A stretch of 64,000 bases of DNA. Origin: Streptomyces sp. NBC_00448. Lineage in GTDB: Bacteria > Actinomycetota > Actinomycetes > Streptomycetales > Streptomycetaceae. Below the pieces are notes generated by a model, which was not told the DNA's origin, did not search any database, and saw only the letters and a program-made list of their open reading frames with translations. Of this stretch, positions 52,265-62,675 are shown in pieces. Made by a program: the position numbers and the translations under genes. The stretch is taken from the NCBI RefSeq assembly GCF_036014115.1, contig NZ_CP107913.1:9132501-9196500 (forward strand), in the 5' to 3' direction. How positions within the stretch are numbered: position 1 is the stretch's first letter; the number at the start of each line of letters is the position of its first letter.

Positions 52265-53851
52265 GTGACCGAGGAACAGCTCTTTCTCCGGTCCGACACC
52301 ATCATCGAACCACTGGTCGACCGGTTCTACGCCCAGCTGTACACGACAGCTCCAGTGACCGGCACCATGAACCTGGCCTTCCGGCAGATCCCGATGCTGG
52401 AGTCCTACTTGCAGACTCCGGACTATCACTTCACGGGCAGCCGCGACCCGAGGTTCCGCGGCGGGTTCTTCGTCGGTATCGAGGAGGCGCGGAAGGCCGA
52501 GGTCGAGGCGCTGCTGGCGGCCATCCGGCGTGACCGCGCGGACATGATCCGGTTCGCCGAGGCGATCGCGGAGGCGGAGCGGACCGTACGGGAGGAGGCG
52601 ACCGGCTACGACCTCGGGCCGCTCTACCCGAAGCTCCCCCCCGAGCTGGCGGGCCTGGTGGAGGTCACCTATGACACCGGCAACCAGGCCTCGCTGCACT
52701 TCCTGGAGCCCCTCGCCTACCAGAGCAAGGCCTACACGGAGGACCGCCAGTCGGTTCAGCTGTCGGCGGAAACCGGCATCGAGCGGCCGTTTGTGATGAG
52801 CACCCCGCGGCTGCCCTCGCCCGACGTGCTGGAGCTGAACATCCCCTTCCGGCACCCGGGTATCGAAGAACTGTTCCGCTCCAGGGTCCGGCCCACCACT
52901 TTGGCAGCGCTCCGCGAGGCGCTGGAGCTCAGCGACGGGGAAGCCGCCCAACTGTCCCGCTTGCTGGTCGCAGAGCCGGGGGTGACCGCCGGTCGCCACG
53001 TCACGACCGGAGCCAGGATTCGCTACTGGGGGCATGCCTGCCTCCTCTTGCAGACTCCCGAGGTGTCCATCCTCACGGACCCGTTCATCAGCGCCGACAC
53101 CCGCGCGACCGGCCGGTACACCTATGACGACCTTCCCGACCACATCGACTACGTCCTCATCACGCATGGGCATTCCGACCATCTCGTGACCGAGACCCTG
53201 CTCCAACTGCGCGGCCGGGTAGGCACATTCGTCGTGCCGAGGAGCTCGCGCGGCAATCAGTGCGACCCATCGCTGGCGCTTTTCCTGAAGTGCCTCGGGC
53301 TCCCCGTCATCGAGGTGGACGACTTCGACGAGGTGGCCTTCCCCGACGGGAAGATCGTCGCCACTCCGTTCTTCGGAGAGCACGCCGATCTCGACATCCG
53401 CGCCAAGTCGACCTACTGGATCCGCCTCGGCGGGAAGTCCGTCTACGTGGGGGCGGACTCCTCCGGCCTCGATCCGGTCCTCTACCGCTACGTCCGCCAG
53501 CATCTCGGACGGGTGGACATCGCGTTCCTCGGCATGGAGTGCGACGGTGCGCCGCTGAATTGGCAGTACCAGCCTCTGTTCGCCGAACAGATCCCGAAGA
53601 AGATGAGCGATACCCGCAAAATGTCCGGCTCCAACGCGGAGCAGGCAAGCGCGATCGTCACCGAGCTGGGGGCCGAAGAGGCGTACATCTACGCGATGGG
53701 CGAGGAGAGTTGGCTCGGCCACGTCATGGCCACCAGCTACAACCCGGACTCCTACCAACTCCAGCAGATCGCCGAGTTCGAGGAATGGTGCTCGCACAAG
53801 GGAGTCAAATCCGGTCACTTGCTCAACCAGGCCGAGTGGAAATGGTCGTAG
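52265..53851 (+). CDS. Metallo-beta-lactamase-fold protein, CmlA-like diiron oxygenase candidate
   Basis: 528 residues from GTG 52265 (GAGGAG, six-base spacing). The first 250 residues form a separate N-terminal domain. The MBL domain follows: ARIRYWGHACLLLQTPEV, ITHGHSDHLVTETLL (HxHxDH near residue 300), GEHADLDIRAK and YVGADSSGLDPVLY, then LGMECDGAPLNW. Length (about 530) and layout resemble the CmlA/Dbv28 diiron beta-hydroxylases that act on carrier-bound aromatic amino acids. No NRPS is nearby, so its substrate is unclear. It might instead be an uncharacterised hydrolase. It is the only intact gene between vanJ and the IS element. Confidence 0.7.
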   Translation: MTEEQLFLRSDTIIEPLVDRFYAQLYTTAPVTGTMNLAFRQIPMLESYLQTPDYHFTGSRDPRFRGGFFVGIEEARKAEVEALLAAIRRDRADMIRFAEAIAEAERTVREEATGYDLGPLYPKLPPELAGLVEVTYDTGNQASLHFLEPLAYQSKAYTEDRQSVQLSAETGIERPFVMSTPRLPSPDVLELNIPFRHPGIEELFRSRVRPTTLAALREALELSDGEAAQLSRLLVAEPGVTAGRHVTTGARIRYWGHACLLLQTPEVSILTDPFISADTRATGRYTYDDLPDHIDYVLITHGHSDHLVTETLLQLRGRVGTFVVPRSSRGNQCDPSLALFLKCLGLPVIEVDDFDEVAFPDGKIVATPFFGEHADLDIRAKSTYWIRLGGKSVYVGADSSGLDPVLYRYVRQHLGRVDIAFLGMECDGAPLNWQYQPLFAEQIPKKMSDTRKMSGSNAEQASAIVTELGAEEAYIYAMGEESWLGHVMATSYNPDSYQLQQIAEFEEWCSHKGVKSGHLLNQAEWKWS

Positions 53852-53879
53852 CCGGGCCGAACACGAGTCGGAGGCGAAC

Positions 53880-54060
53880 GTCGAGGCACCTCGGCACGTC
53901 CCCCGCACGGGCGGTACAGCCTCGAGGAGCGGGATCAGCTGGGTGGCATCGTTGCGGTTGCCGCCGGTCAGGGTCGCGGCGAGCGGAATGCCCGTGGCGT
54001 CGGTGATCAGGTGATGCTCGCTGCCCGTCCTGCCCGTCTGCCCGTCCTGCCCCGGTCGAC
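53880..54060 (-). pseudogene. IS5-family transposase remnant
   Basis: The minus strand reads HHLITDATGIPLAATLTGGN then RNDATQLIPLLEAVPPVRG. This is the DDE middle of IS5-group transposases. The ends are missing; it abuts the IS1380 element. Confidence 0.65.
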
Positions 54061-55888
54061 AAGGTCACCGGGAACCGCGCGATCTGCCCTCACCGCGTCC
54101 AAGTGTCGAAAACGGTCAGTTGGTCGGCGACGTGAGAGGGCGACGTCGTCGCAGTCCGCACGCCACCGCGTGGCGAGAGGACTGCGACGGTACGCGGCCG
54201 TCCCGGCCGTCAGGCCGGGGCGGAGCGCCAGGTGTCTAGCCTCGGGCTTTCGTGAGGGGCTTGTCCGGTCCTTGATCAAATAAGTGGAGAGTGCTGCTGA
54301 CCTGCAACGATGGGACTTTTCTAGGGTCCAGTCGGTCGCGGGAAAGAAGCACTCTCCAGGTGAGTAAGCGTATCGGGTCGTATCCGCGTGTCCGCGTGCG
54401 GGACGACGGGGGCGGAGTGGTCTCGCAGGCCGGTGGGGTGCTGCTGGCGGAAACGGTCCGCAAGACGGGGCTGGACGCGGCGATATCGGCGGCGCTGGCA
54501 CCATGGCGCAAGCCCCGCGCGGTGCACGACCCGGGCAAGATCCTGCTGGACCTCGCCATGGCGGTCGCGCTGGGCGGGGACTGCCTGTCCGATGTGGCGA
54601 TGCTGCGTGCCCAACCCGCCCTGTTCGGGCCGGTGGCCTCCGATCCCACCGTCTCCAGGCTGGTGGACACCCTGGCCGGGGCGGGTCCACGTGTGGTGAC
54701 TGCGATCCGCCGGGCCAGGGCCGAAGTGCGCGAACGAGTCTGGACGTTGGCCGGCGCCGATGCCCCCGACGCGGACGGGCAGGTGATCGTGGATATCGAC
54801 GGGGTGCTGGTCCTGGCGCACTCCGACAAGCAGGACGCGACCGCGACGTGGAAGAAGACCTTCGGGCATCATCCGCTGGTCGCGTTCATCGACCACGGCC
54901 CGGCCGGTTCCGGGGAACCGGTCGCAGCCCTGCTGCGGCCGGGCAATGCGGGCAGCAATACCGCCGCCGACCACATCACCACCACTCAACTGGCACTGGC
55001 CCAACTGCCCAAACGGCACCGGCGGGGCCGTTCAACCCTGATCCGGACCGACTCCGCGGGCGGCACCCACGAGTTCCTGAACTGGCTCACCGCACGGGGC
55101 CGGTGGCTGTCCTATTCCGTCGGGATGACCATCACCGACGCCGTTCACCACGCCGTCCTCCAGATCCCGGGCTCGGCTTGGAGCCCGGCGGTCGAACCCG
55201 GCGGCCAGGTCCGCGACGGCGCCTGGGTCGCCGAGCTGGCCGGTGACGTCCTGAAGGGCTGGCCTGCCGGGATGCGGCTGATCGTCCGCAAAGAACGCCC
55301 CGTGCGCCGTGAGGCGCTGTTGATTCGAACGGAGGTGGGAGACCTTCGTCGCTGATCCTGTCGCAGCAGGACGGTGGAGCTGAGGGCAGTCTGATCCGGG
55401 TGGTGCCGGTGAGGGCGGGAAGCAGCCCTGACAAAGCCGGGACGTGTCAGCACTGCCAGATGGTGCGGGTCCGGCGAGCGGGACGGAAAGGAGTACGAGA
55501 GGAACCGGCGTTTACGTCCCTTCATCTTGCACCGGCTCGAATCTGGTGGATATGGGCCGGGGGCGGTGCGCAACCCGTCGGATATCGGCGGGTAACTCCT
55601 GGGCCGGATAGGACGGCTGGCCGGGAGACCACGGTGAAGTGCTGCGGGGTAGCCGTGGTGATGCCGCAGGGACAGAGTCGGGCTCCTCCTCCGTCGAGCG
55701 AATCACAGTGAACACGGGAACCATCCGGGTCCTGCCACCCGGCCGGGCCGCCAACCCGACCGGGCGGCTGAGCGCACCGACCGCAGATCGGGCCGGGATG
55801 GGGCGGAGCCGTCGTAGTACTCCGAGCCGGGGAAAGCCCGGCACATGGGGAAGGACGGCAACGGTTTCGAGAAGGGAAGGAGGCTGCA

Positions 55889-57361
55889 ATGTCGAAAGAC
55901 GCGTCGGTGAACATCGGCGCCGCGAATGCGATGGACCCGGTGGGGCCGCGCGCCCGGGTATCGAGGATGCAGGCCAAGCTTCACCGTTGGGCGGCGGCCG
56001 ACTCCGGCCGCAGGTTCGACGACCTGTTCAACTTCGTGCACGACCCGGCGACGCTGCTGGCGGCGTTCGATCGGGTCGCGGGCAACACCGGCGCGAAAAC
56101 TCCTGGAGTCGACGGCCTGACCGCCGCCGATATCGAGGAGGGCGTCGGTGTGTCCGGATTCCTGGACGACCTGCAAACCCAGCTGAAAGACGGATCGTTT
56201 CGTCCGCTTCCGGTGCGGGAGCGTAAGATCCCCAAGCCGGGCGGCAGCGGCAAAGTCCGGAAGCTGGGGATTCCGACCATTGCGGATCGGGTCGTTCAGG
56301 CGGCGCTGAAGCTCGTGCTGGAGCCGATCTTCGAGGCCGGCTTTCTGCCGGTCTCGTACGGATTCCGGCCGAAGCGAAGGGCACACGACGCGGTCGCGGA
56401 GATTCAGTATTTCGGCACCAAAGGCTACCGCTGGGTGCTGGATGCGGATATCGAGGCGTGCTTTGACTCGATCGACCACACGGCCCTCATGGACCGAGTG
56501 CGGACCCGGGTGAAGGACAAGCGCGTGCTGCTGCTGGTCAAGGCGTTCCTCAAGGCCGGGGTGATGACTGAAACCGGTCACTTCGAGGACAACCCGACCG
56601 GCACGCCGCAGGGAGGCATCCTGTCCCCCCTGCTAGCCAACATCGCCCTGAGCGTGCTCGATGAGCATGCCCATGGCCCATGGCGGCCGGGCGGGACGAT
56701 GGCCAGCCCCGTAAGTCGCGCCCTCCGTCGCCGGAGGGGATTGCCGAACTGGCGGATCATCCGCTATGCGGATGATTTCGTCGTGCTCGTGTTCGGCAGC
56801 CGTGACGATGCGGAAGTCCTGCGCGAGGAAATTGCTGATGTGCTCGCGCCGCTGGGACTTCGTTTCTCCGAAGCCAAGACCCGCGTCGTGCACATGAGCG
56901 AAGGGTTCGACTTCCTTGGGTTCCGCCTCCAGTGGAAACGCAAGCGAGGTACGGACAAGTGGTACGTCTATACCTTCATAGCTGACCGGCCCATCCGGTC
57001 CTTGAAGGACAAGATTCGTGCCCTGACACACAGGTTGTCGCAACAGCCACCCAGGGACGTGCTGAGACGGCTCAACCGGATCATGCGCGGCTGGTCCAAC
57101 TACTTCAGATATGCAGTCGCGAAGAGCACCTTGCAGACTCTCGCCATTTTCGTCTGGCGGCGGATTGCCCGGTGGTGGATGCGGCTGCACCGCTGGAGCT
57201 GGACCGACCTGCGAAGGCATCTCACCGACCACACCGGCCGGTGGCTGATGCCCTCATCGGACGGGATCGAATTGTTCAACCTCGGCCGGGTGCCAACCGA
57301 AAGGTACCGGTACCGCGGCAATAAGATCCCGAACCCCTGGATCCTGGCCAACCACGCCTGA
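55889..57361 (+). CDS. Group II intron reverse transcriptase/maturase (LtrA-like)
   Basis: 490 residues with an A/G-rich ribosome site (GAAGGGAAGGAGG) 8 bases before ATG 55889. RT blocks are in order: TPGVDGLTAADIE, VRELKIPK-like LPVRERKIPKPGGSGKVRKLG, PTIADRVVQAALKLVLEPIFEA, FRPKRRAHDAV, VLDADIEACFDSIDH, TGTPQGGILSPLLANIAL, and the catalytic IRYADDFVVL. The maturase domain X is in LKDKIRALTHRL to NRIMRGWSNYFRYAV. No HNH endonuclease is visible. Intact, so the intron may be mobile. Confidence 0.9.
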   Translation: MSKDASVNIGAANAMDPVGPRARVSRMQAKLHRWAAADSGRRFDDLFNFVHDPATLLAAFDRVAGNTGAKTPGVDGLTAADIEEGVGVSGFLDDLQTQLKDGSFRPLPVRERKIPKPGGSGKVRKLGIPTIADRVVQAALKLVLEPIFEAGFLPVSYGFRPKRRAHDAVAEIQYFGTKGYRWVLDADIEACFDSIDHTALMDRVRTRVKDKRVLLLVKAFLKAGVMTETGHFEDNPTGTPQGGILSPLLANIALSVLDEHAHGPWRPGGTMASPVSRALRRRRGLPNWRIIRYADDFVVLVFGSRDDAEVLREEIADVLAPLGLRFSEAKTRVVHMSEGFDFLGFRLQWKRKRGTDKWYVYTFIADRPIRSLKDKIRALTHRLSQQPPRDVLRRLNRIMRGWSNYFRYAVAKSTLQTLAIFVWRRIARWWMRLHRWSWTDLRRHLTDHTGRWLMPSSDGIELFNLGRVPTERYRYRGNKIPNPWILANHA

Positions 57362-57377
57362 CGGCAGAGACCGTGGA

Positions 57378-57411
57378 GAGCCCGGTGCGTGGAAACGCGC
57401 ACGCCGGGTTC
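57378..57411 (+). ncRNA. Group II intron domain V
   Basis: A 34-nt hairpin with the GAGC start, a GAAA tetraloop (GTGGAAACGC) and the complementary GGGTTC end, as in domain V. It lies 17 bases after the maturase stop. Domain VI and the 3' splice site follow. Confidence 0.85.
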
Positions 57412-58134
57412 GGCGAGCGGTCCGCAGAAACGGACCGGTGGCAACACCGGCACCGCGCTGCGGGCCGACTCACCCACCCCGGGGCCCAGTTGCGGTTCAC
57501 CGACGCCGACGGCATGCGCTTGACGTGTTTCGCCACCAACACCGCCGGCACTGCGATCGCTGCCCTGGAACTGCGGCACCGCCAGCGCGCCCGAGCCGAG
57601 GACCGCATCCGGGCCGCCCGTGCCACCGGCCTGCGCAACCTCCCCCTGCACCACGCGGCAAGCAACCAGCTGTGGCTGGAGATCGTCCAGCTCGCCCTGG
57701 ACCTCCTCGCCTGGATGCCGATGCTCGCCCTGACCGGCGCCGCCCGCCGCTGGGAACCCAAAAAGCTTCGCCTCAGGCTGTTCTCGGCGGCCGCCCGCCT
57801 GGTCACCACCGGCCGTCGACGCATCCTCCGCCTCGACCGCCACTGGCCCTGGACCAACACGATCACCAGCGCCTTCACCCGGCTGCAAGCGCTACCGAAC
57901 CCTGGCTGACCAGCAAGATCAACCCATCCCGACGAGCACCCGAATCCCTCCGGAACCGTGGAACCCGGCGCCCACCCGACACGACAGTCGGACCATCGGC
58001 CTGCCCGCCACCACCCCGACAAGCCGAAACGGCCCACCGGGCAGACCGACGGGCCGTCACGAAAGATCGAGGCTAGGGTCGGTGAGGGTCGGGCCGGGGC
58101 GCAGCCATCGACGCTTTCCACCCGAACGGGCGGT

Positions 58135-58300
58135 TCAGGTGACCGGGCGGCCTGCCGTGAAGATGTGCCGGACCTTGCGGAGGCTGCCCAACTCGGCCAG
58201 CGGGTCGCCGTCGATGACGATGAGGTCGGCGCGCATCGCGTCCCGCCGCATTTGTACGGCGTGGTAGCCGAGTTCGCCAGAGAGCACGCCCGGCTGTGGA
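58135..58300 (-). pseudogene. C-terminal remnant of an amidohydrolase-like gene
   Basis: The minus strand encodes GELGYHAVQMRRDAMRADLI followed by VIDGDPLAELGSLRKVRHIF and TAGRPVT with a stop, the usual end of imidazolonepropionase-type amidohydrolases. The catalytic barrel is missing. It lies between the IS1380 end and the vanR box. Confidence 0.55.
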
Positions 58301-58508
58301 CCGGGTTTGCCGATCGCCTGGACGACTGGGTGGCGACTTTGGCCGCAGAGTGATCGGGTGCGGCGGTGTTCCACCGTGGGCGACACGGCCCGGTACACGG
58401 CCGGTGCGCGCGTGCAGGCGTCTGGCTGGTCCTCGCTGGAAGCCACGACGAACACCGTGACTCCCGACATAATCAGCTCGGTGGCCACTGTGACGGCTCC
58501 GGCTCCCC

Positions 58509-58539
58509 GATATCCGGTTTTCGATACGCCGACGATATG
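58509..58539. promoter_or_regulatory. VanR box upstream of vanR (reverse orientation)
   Basis: The same 31-bp element, but oriented away from vanR: on the minus strand CATATCG, five bases, GTATCGAAA, then GATATC instead of CATACG. The vanR side has its own candidate -10, TAGTAT (58551-58556), seven bases before ATG 58563, so vanR is probably translated without or with almost no leader. Box orientation thus differs from the other five copies. Confidence 0.75.
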
Positions 58540-58562
58540 GCACCGGCTCGTAGTATGCAGCC

Positions 58563-59247
<685 letters not shown>

Positions 59248-59255
<8 letters not shown>

Positions 59256-60369
59256 GCGCCAGGGATTGAGCGTCCGCCTCAAACTCACGCTCAGCTACGC
59301 CGGGTTCCTCGTGGTCGCGGGCACCTTGCTGCTTTCCGCCGTATGGGTATTCCTTCTGCGGGGAAGGTCGAACAGCATTCAGGTCCCCCATAGGTCCGAC
59401 TTCCTGCTCGTCTTCGACCCGAACAATTTCGGCCCGGTCGTCTTCGTCCCGGCGGGGATACTGGTGCTGGTGTTCCTGCTGGTGTTCGGTCTGGTGGGCG
59501 GGTGGATCCTGGCCGGCCGGATGCTCACCCCCCTGATCCGGATCACCGACGCCACCCGCGCGGTGGCGAACGGGCCGCTTTCCTACCGGCTGCACCTGCC
59601 GGGCCGCCGCGACGAGTTCCGCGAGCTCGCGGACTCCTTCGACATAATGCTCGCGCAGTTCGAAGACCACGTCGCCGAGCAGCAGCGATTCGCGGCCAAC
59701 GCCTCTCATGAACTGCGCACGCCGCTCGCGGTCACGCAGGCGCTTCTCGACGTGGCCCACAACGATCCGGAACGTGACTTCCGCGAGCTTGTCGAGCGCT
59801 TGCGCGTGGTCAACACCCGGGCCATCGACCTCACTGAAGCACTGCTCCTGCTCAGTCGCGCCAACCAGCGGTCCTTCACCAGGGAGCACGTCGACTTGTC
59901 CCTGATGGCGGAAGAAGCCACAGAAACGCTCCTGCTCCTGGCGGAAAAGCACGGTGTCACCATCGAAACCTCCGGCGAGATGGGCAACACCATCGGCTCG
60001 CAGGCGCTCCTGCTGCAGATGACCACGAACCTTCTGCACAACGCGATCGGCCACAACCTGCCCGAGCAGGGCATCGTGTGGGTGCGTACCAGCGTCCGCC
60101 CCCACACCGTCGTGCTCACTGTCGAGAACACCGGCGAGAAGCTCACCTCGCAATTGGTCTCGACACTCACCGAGCCGTTCCGGCGCGGCACCGACCGCCT
60201 GCGCACCGGTCACGCAGGTGTCGGCCTCGGCCTGGCAATCGTCAAAAGCATCACCCAGGCACACGACGGCACCCTCACCCTCACTCCCCGCCCCGCAGGC
60301 GGGCTGCGGGTCACGGTGGAACTTCCCGCCGCGCCGGCGCACGCGCGAACGGACGGCGGTCGGGCCTGA
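59248..60369 (+). CDS. vanS: VanS sensor histidine kinase
   Basis: 373 residues from GTG 59248. Two transmembrane helices flank a short extracellular loop of about 30 residues (loop after AGFLVVAGTLLLSAVWVFLL; second helix FVPAGILVLVFLLVFGLVG), followed by HAMP (GRMLTPLIRITDATRAV) and the H box ASHELRTPLAVTQALLD with the phospho-His. The ATPase N, G1 and G2 boxes are NLLHNAIGHN, VENTGE and GVGLGLAIVKSI. The short sensor loop is as in S. coelicolor VanS, which binds vancomycin-type drugs. Confidence 0.93.
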
Positions 60370-60372
60370 CGA

Positions 60373-60424
60373 ACGTCCGGATCTCCCAGGGCAACCCTCG
60401 CCTGCGAGAGACCCGTCCGGACGT
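60373..60424. terminator. Possible convergent terminator between vanS and murF
   Basis: ACGTCCGG (60373-60380) and its complement CCGGACGT (60417-60424) can pair; the enclosed bases include further partial pairing. It lies between convergent genes. The stem is short, so confidence is modest. Confidence 0.4.
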
Positions 60425-60489
60425 CAGGCGGGCGGCGCCGTGTTCGACCGGTGCCCAGCGGACCCGTACGCCAACAGCCGCAGCCACTC

Positions 60490-61872
60490 CTACCCGTCGT
60501 TCTTCGGTCCCTGTACCAGCACTTCGGCTGGGGCGGACACCAGCGCGGCGGCGACCTCGTCGAGGTGAGCCCCGCGGGAAGCCTTGACGAGCACGACATC
60601 GCCGGACATGAGCCGGCCGCGCAGCCACTCGACGGCCGCGGCATTGTCGGCCAGCGCCACCGCCCGCTCCCCGGCGGCTTCGGCGAGCGGGCGGGCGCCG
60701 ACCGCGACGACCACGTCGGCCCGGCGGGCGGCGTACTCCCCGATGGCGCGGTGCGCGTCCTGGCTGCCCTCGCCGAGTTCGAGCATCTCGCCGAGGACGG
60801 CGATGCGGCGCCTGCCCTCGACCGCCGCCAGTGCGTCCAGAGCGGCACGGGTCGAGTCGGGGTCGGCGTTGAAGGAGTCGTCCAGCAGCTTTACGCCGCC
60901 GGCGAGATCACGCAGTTCCAGGCGCCACTTCGACAGCGAGACCTTGGGCAGGGCCGCAGCGGCCGCATCGAGGGAGACGCCGGCCACCAGCCCCGCCGCC
61001 GTGGCAGCAGCCGCGTTGAGCGCCTGGTGCGTGCCCACGAGCGGCAGGGTGACCCCTGCCCGGCCGGTGGCGGTCCGCAGGTTGAAGGACGGCCGGGCGA
61101 GCCGGTCCAGCACCACGTCGAGTACGCGCACGTCGGAGTGTTCCGCGTGGCCGAAGGTCACAACCGGGCGATCGGTGAGCGAGCGCATCGCGACCACCCG
61201 GGGATCGTCGGCGCCCAGGACCGCGGTGCCGCCGGGCGCCAGACCCTGCACCAGCTCACCCTTGGCCCGGGCGATGGCCTCTCGCGACCCGAGATAGCTG
61301 AGATGGGCGTGGCCCACGTTGAGGACCACAGCGACGTCGGGCGCGACCAGGCCGGTGAGTTTGGCGATGTCGCCGATGCGGCGCACTCCCATCTCGAGGA
61401 CGAGGAAGCGGGTGGCCTCGCTGGTACGCAGCATGGTGAGCGGTACGCCGAGCTCGTTGTTGAGCGAGCCGCCCGTGGCGATCGTCGGGGCGGTGCTCGA
61501 CAGCACGGCCGCCAACAGGTCCTTGGTGCTGGTCTTGCCGCGGGACCCGGTCACCCCGACCACGGTCAGTCCGTCGCGCAGCCGTGCCACGACGTGGGCG
61601 GCCAGCGTCTGCAACGCGGCTTCGGTGTCCTCGACGACGACGGTCGGCAGCGCCGTGGGCCGGGAGCCGAGCACAGCCACCGCGCCGACCCGGCCGGCCT
61701 GGTAGGCGTGGTCGTGGCCGTCGGAGCGTGCGCCGGCCAAGGCGACGAAGAGGCCGCCCGGCTCCGCCCGCCGGCCGTCGATCACGGCCGGGGCGGTCAC
61801 CGTCACGGTCTTGTCGCCCTGGACCTTCCCGCCGACCACCGCGGCGATCTCGCCCAGGCTGAGCGGGATCAC
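60490..61872 (-). CDS. murF: MurF-type UDP-MurNAc-pentapeptide ligase, D-Lac-adapted paralogue candidate
   Basis: 460 residues from GTG 61872. Mur-ligase order: [55 protein letters not shown] (P loop), [31 protein letters not shown] and [10 protein letters not shown]. It adds the D-Ala-D-X dipeptide to UDP-MurNAc-tripeptide. Murein-ligase paralogues beside vanHAX occur in glycopeptide producers, where they accept D-Ala-D-Lac. The VanR box upstream supports this. A TTG start at 62019 would lengthen the protein, but family proteins begin near 61872. Confidence 0.85.
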   Translation of the reverse strand: MIPLSLGEIAAVVGGKVQGDKTVTVTAPAVIDGRRAEPGGLFVALAGARSDGHDHAYQAGRVGAVAVLGSRPTALPTVVVEDTEAALQTLAAHVVARLRDGLTVVGVTGSRGKTSTKDLLAAVLSSTAPTIATGGSLNNELGVPLTMLRTSEATRFLVLEMGVRRIGDIAKLTGLVAPDVAVVLNVGHAHLSYLGSREAIARAKGELVQGLAPGGTAVLGADDPRVVAMRSLTDRPVVTFGHAEHSDVRVLDVVLDRLARPSFNLRTATGRAGVTLPLVGTHQALNAAAATAAGLVAGVSLDAAAAALPKVSLSKWRLELRDLAGGVKLLDDSFNADPDSTRAALDALAAVEGRRRIAVLGEMLELGEGSQDAHRAIGEYAARRADVVVAVGARPLAEAAGERAVALADNAAAVEWLRGRLMSGDVVLVKASRGAHLDEVAAALVSAPAEVLVQGPKNDG

Positions 61873-62040
61873 GCCCGGACCGCGCAGGGATCGGTGAGGC
61901 ACACCTGGCCCCGGCCGCCCGCCGGGACGGCGAGCGGAGGCGGGCTGGCGAGCGGAGGCGGGCCGGCGAGGTGGAAGGGAACTGAGGTTGGTTCGCAGGT
62001 AGTCATACCGCCCAGACAAGAGAGCGTGATGTTGCCGGGG

Positions 62041-62071
62041 CGTATGCGGTTTCCGATACGCCGACGATATG
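62041..62071 (-). promoter_or_regulatory. VanR box and promoter of murF
   Basis: Toward murF: CATATCG, five bases, GTATCGGAA, four bases, CATACG (presumed -10), followed by a leader beginning CCCCGGCAACA. The leader of about 150 bp contains ACGCTCTCTTGTCT, which recurs in the vanX2 leader. Confidence 0.75.
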
Positions 62072-62084
62072 TTGCCGGCCCCCT

Positions 62085-62120
62085 CCCCACGAGAGCAGGC
62101 GTGTGGCTGCTCTCGTGGGG
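62085..62120. terminator. Strong hairpin between the divergent murF and vanX2 promoters
   Basis: CCCCACGAGAGCAG (62085-62098) pairs perfectly with CTGCTCTCGTGGGG (62107-62120) around an 8-base loop. Lying between two divergent promoters it does not end a gene; it may insulate the promoters or be an operator for another factor. Confidence 0.6.
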
Positions 62121-62323
62121 ATCGGCCGAACGCTCCGGCAGTCGAGGCATCGGGACCGGCAGCCGCGTCGCCGGCCCGCCCCGGCCGTACCTCGGGGCCG
62201 CTTTGAGCGGTGGGGTGGAACGGCAGCGTGCAGGGGGTTGAGTCCTCCGGCCGCCGAGGGGCGGGGGAGGCGGGGGAGGTCCTTGAAGATCGATACGAGG
62301 ATCGTCACGCGGGCAGCGGTCGA

Positions 62324-62354
62324 CATATCGTCGGCGTAACAAAAAACGCATACG
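62324..62354 (+). promoter_or_regulatory. VanR box and promoter of vanX2
   Basis: Toward vanX2: CATATCG, five bases, GTAACAAAA, four bases, CATACG. The second half site is weaker than in the other copies. The leader repeats the murF leader motif (ACGCTCTCTTGTCT). Confidence 0.7.
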
Positions 62355-62497
62355 CTCTGGCAACTCCACGCTCTCTTGTCTTGAAAATATGATTTCGAGT
62401 GGACCAACCCGAGCGGCGGTGCGCCGCACCCGAGCGCCGGCGTCGTCCTCCGGTGCTGTCTCGAAGACGGGAACCACGGTCGGCCACACGTCGATCG

Positions 62498-62632
62498 GCG
62501 AGGTGCGTCGGCAAAGCGACATCGTCACGATCCACACCCGCTCACCGCGGGAACCCGCCATCTCGTCGATCGCCGGCGTACCGGGCAGGCGCGACCCAGC
62601 GCGTTCACCGTCGATACCGGAGGCGGACTGCT
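62498..62632 (+). pseudogene. vanH remnant upstream of vanX2
   Basis: The plus strand reads RRQSDIVTIHT, and after a frame change PLTAGTRHLVDRRRTGQ then AFTVDTGGG. These match the vanH catalytic region (RRSDVVTLHTPLTAATHHLLD, IVNTGRGG). The rest of vanH and all of vanA are missing, so this was once a vanHAX operon that has been reduced to vanX. Confidence 0.7.
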
Positions 62633-62675
62633 CAGGAGAACGGCTCGTGTCCATGGCACTGCACCAGAAGAAGCG

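Larger units (their letters stand above)
55302..57474 (+). mobile_element. Group II intron
   Basis: The 5' end GTGCG (55302) fits the bacterial GUGYG consensus, and the 3' end near 57474 leaves the transposase frame continuous. The position is ambiguous by one base because both sides have C. It encodes a reverse transcriptase/maturase and has a domain V at 57378-57411 just after that ORF. About 2.17 kb. Confidence 0.85.
54360..57909 (+). pseudogene. IS1380-family transposase gene split by a group II intron
   Basis: Exon 1 (GTG 54360 to 55301) encodes RVRDDGGGVVSQAGGVLLAE, DVAMLRAQPALFG, VIVDIDGVLVLAHSDKQDAT and RKERP. Exon 2 (57475 to 57909) resumes HPGAQLRFTDADGMRLTCFA and continues to LLAWMPMLALTGAARRWEPK and the basic end. 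Joined, the frame is continuous and gives the usual DDE transposase (D-I-D-G, D-A-D and a C-terminal Glu). If the intron splices, the transposase could still be made; if not, the gene is dead. Confidence 0.75.
54236..58076 (+). mobile_element. IS1380-type insertion sequence interrupted by a group II intron
   Basis: Terminal inverted repeats: CTAGCCTCGGGCTTTCGTGA at 54236 and the complement CTAGCCTCGATCTTTCGTGA ending at 58076. Without the 2.17-kb intron the element is about 1.67 kb, normal for IS1380. A target duplication is not clear by eye. Confidence 0.75.
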
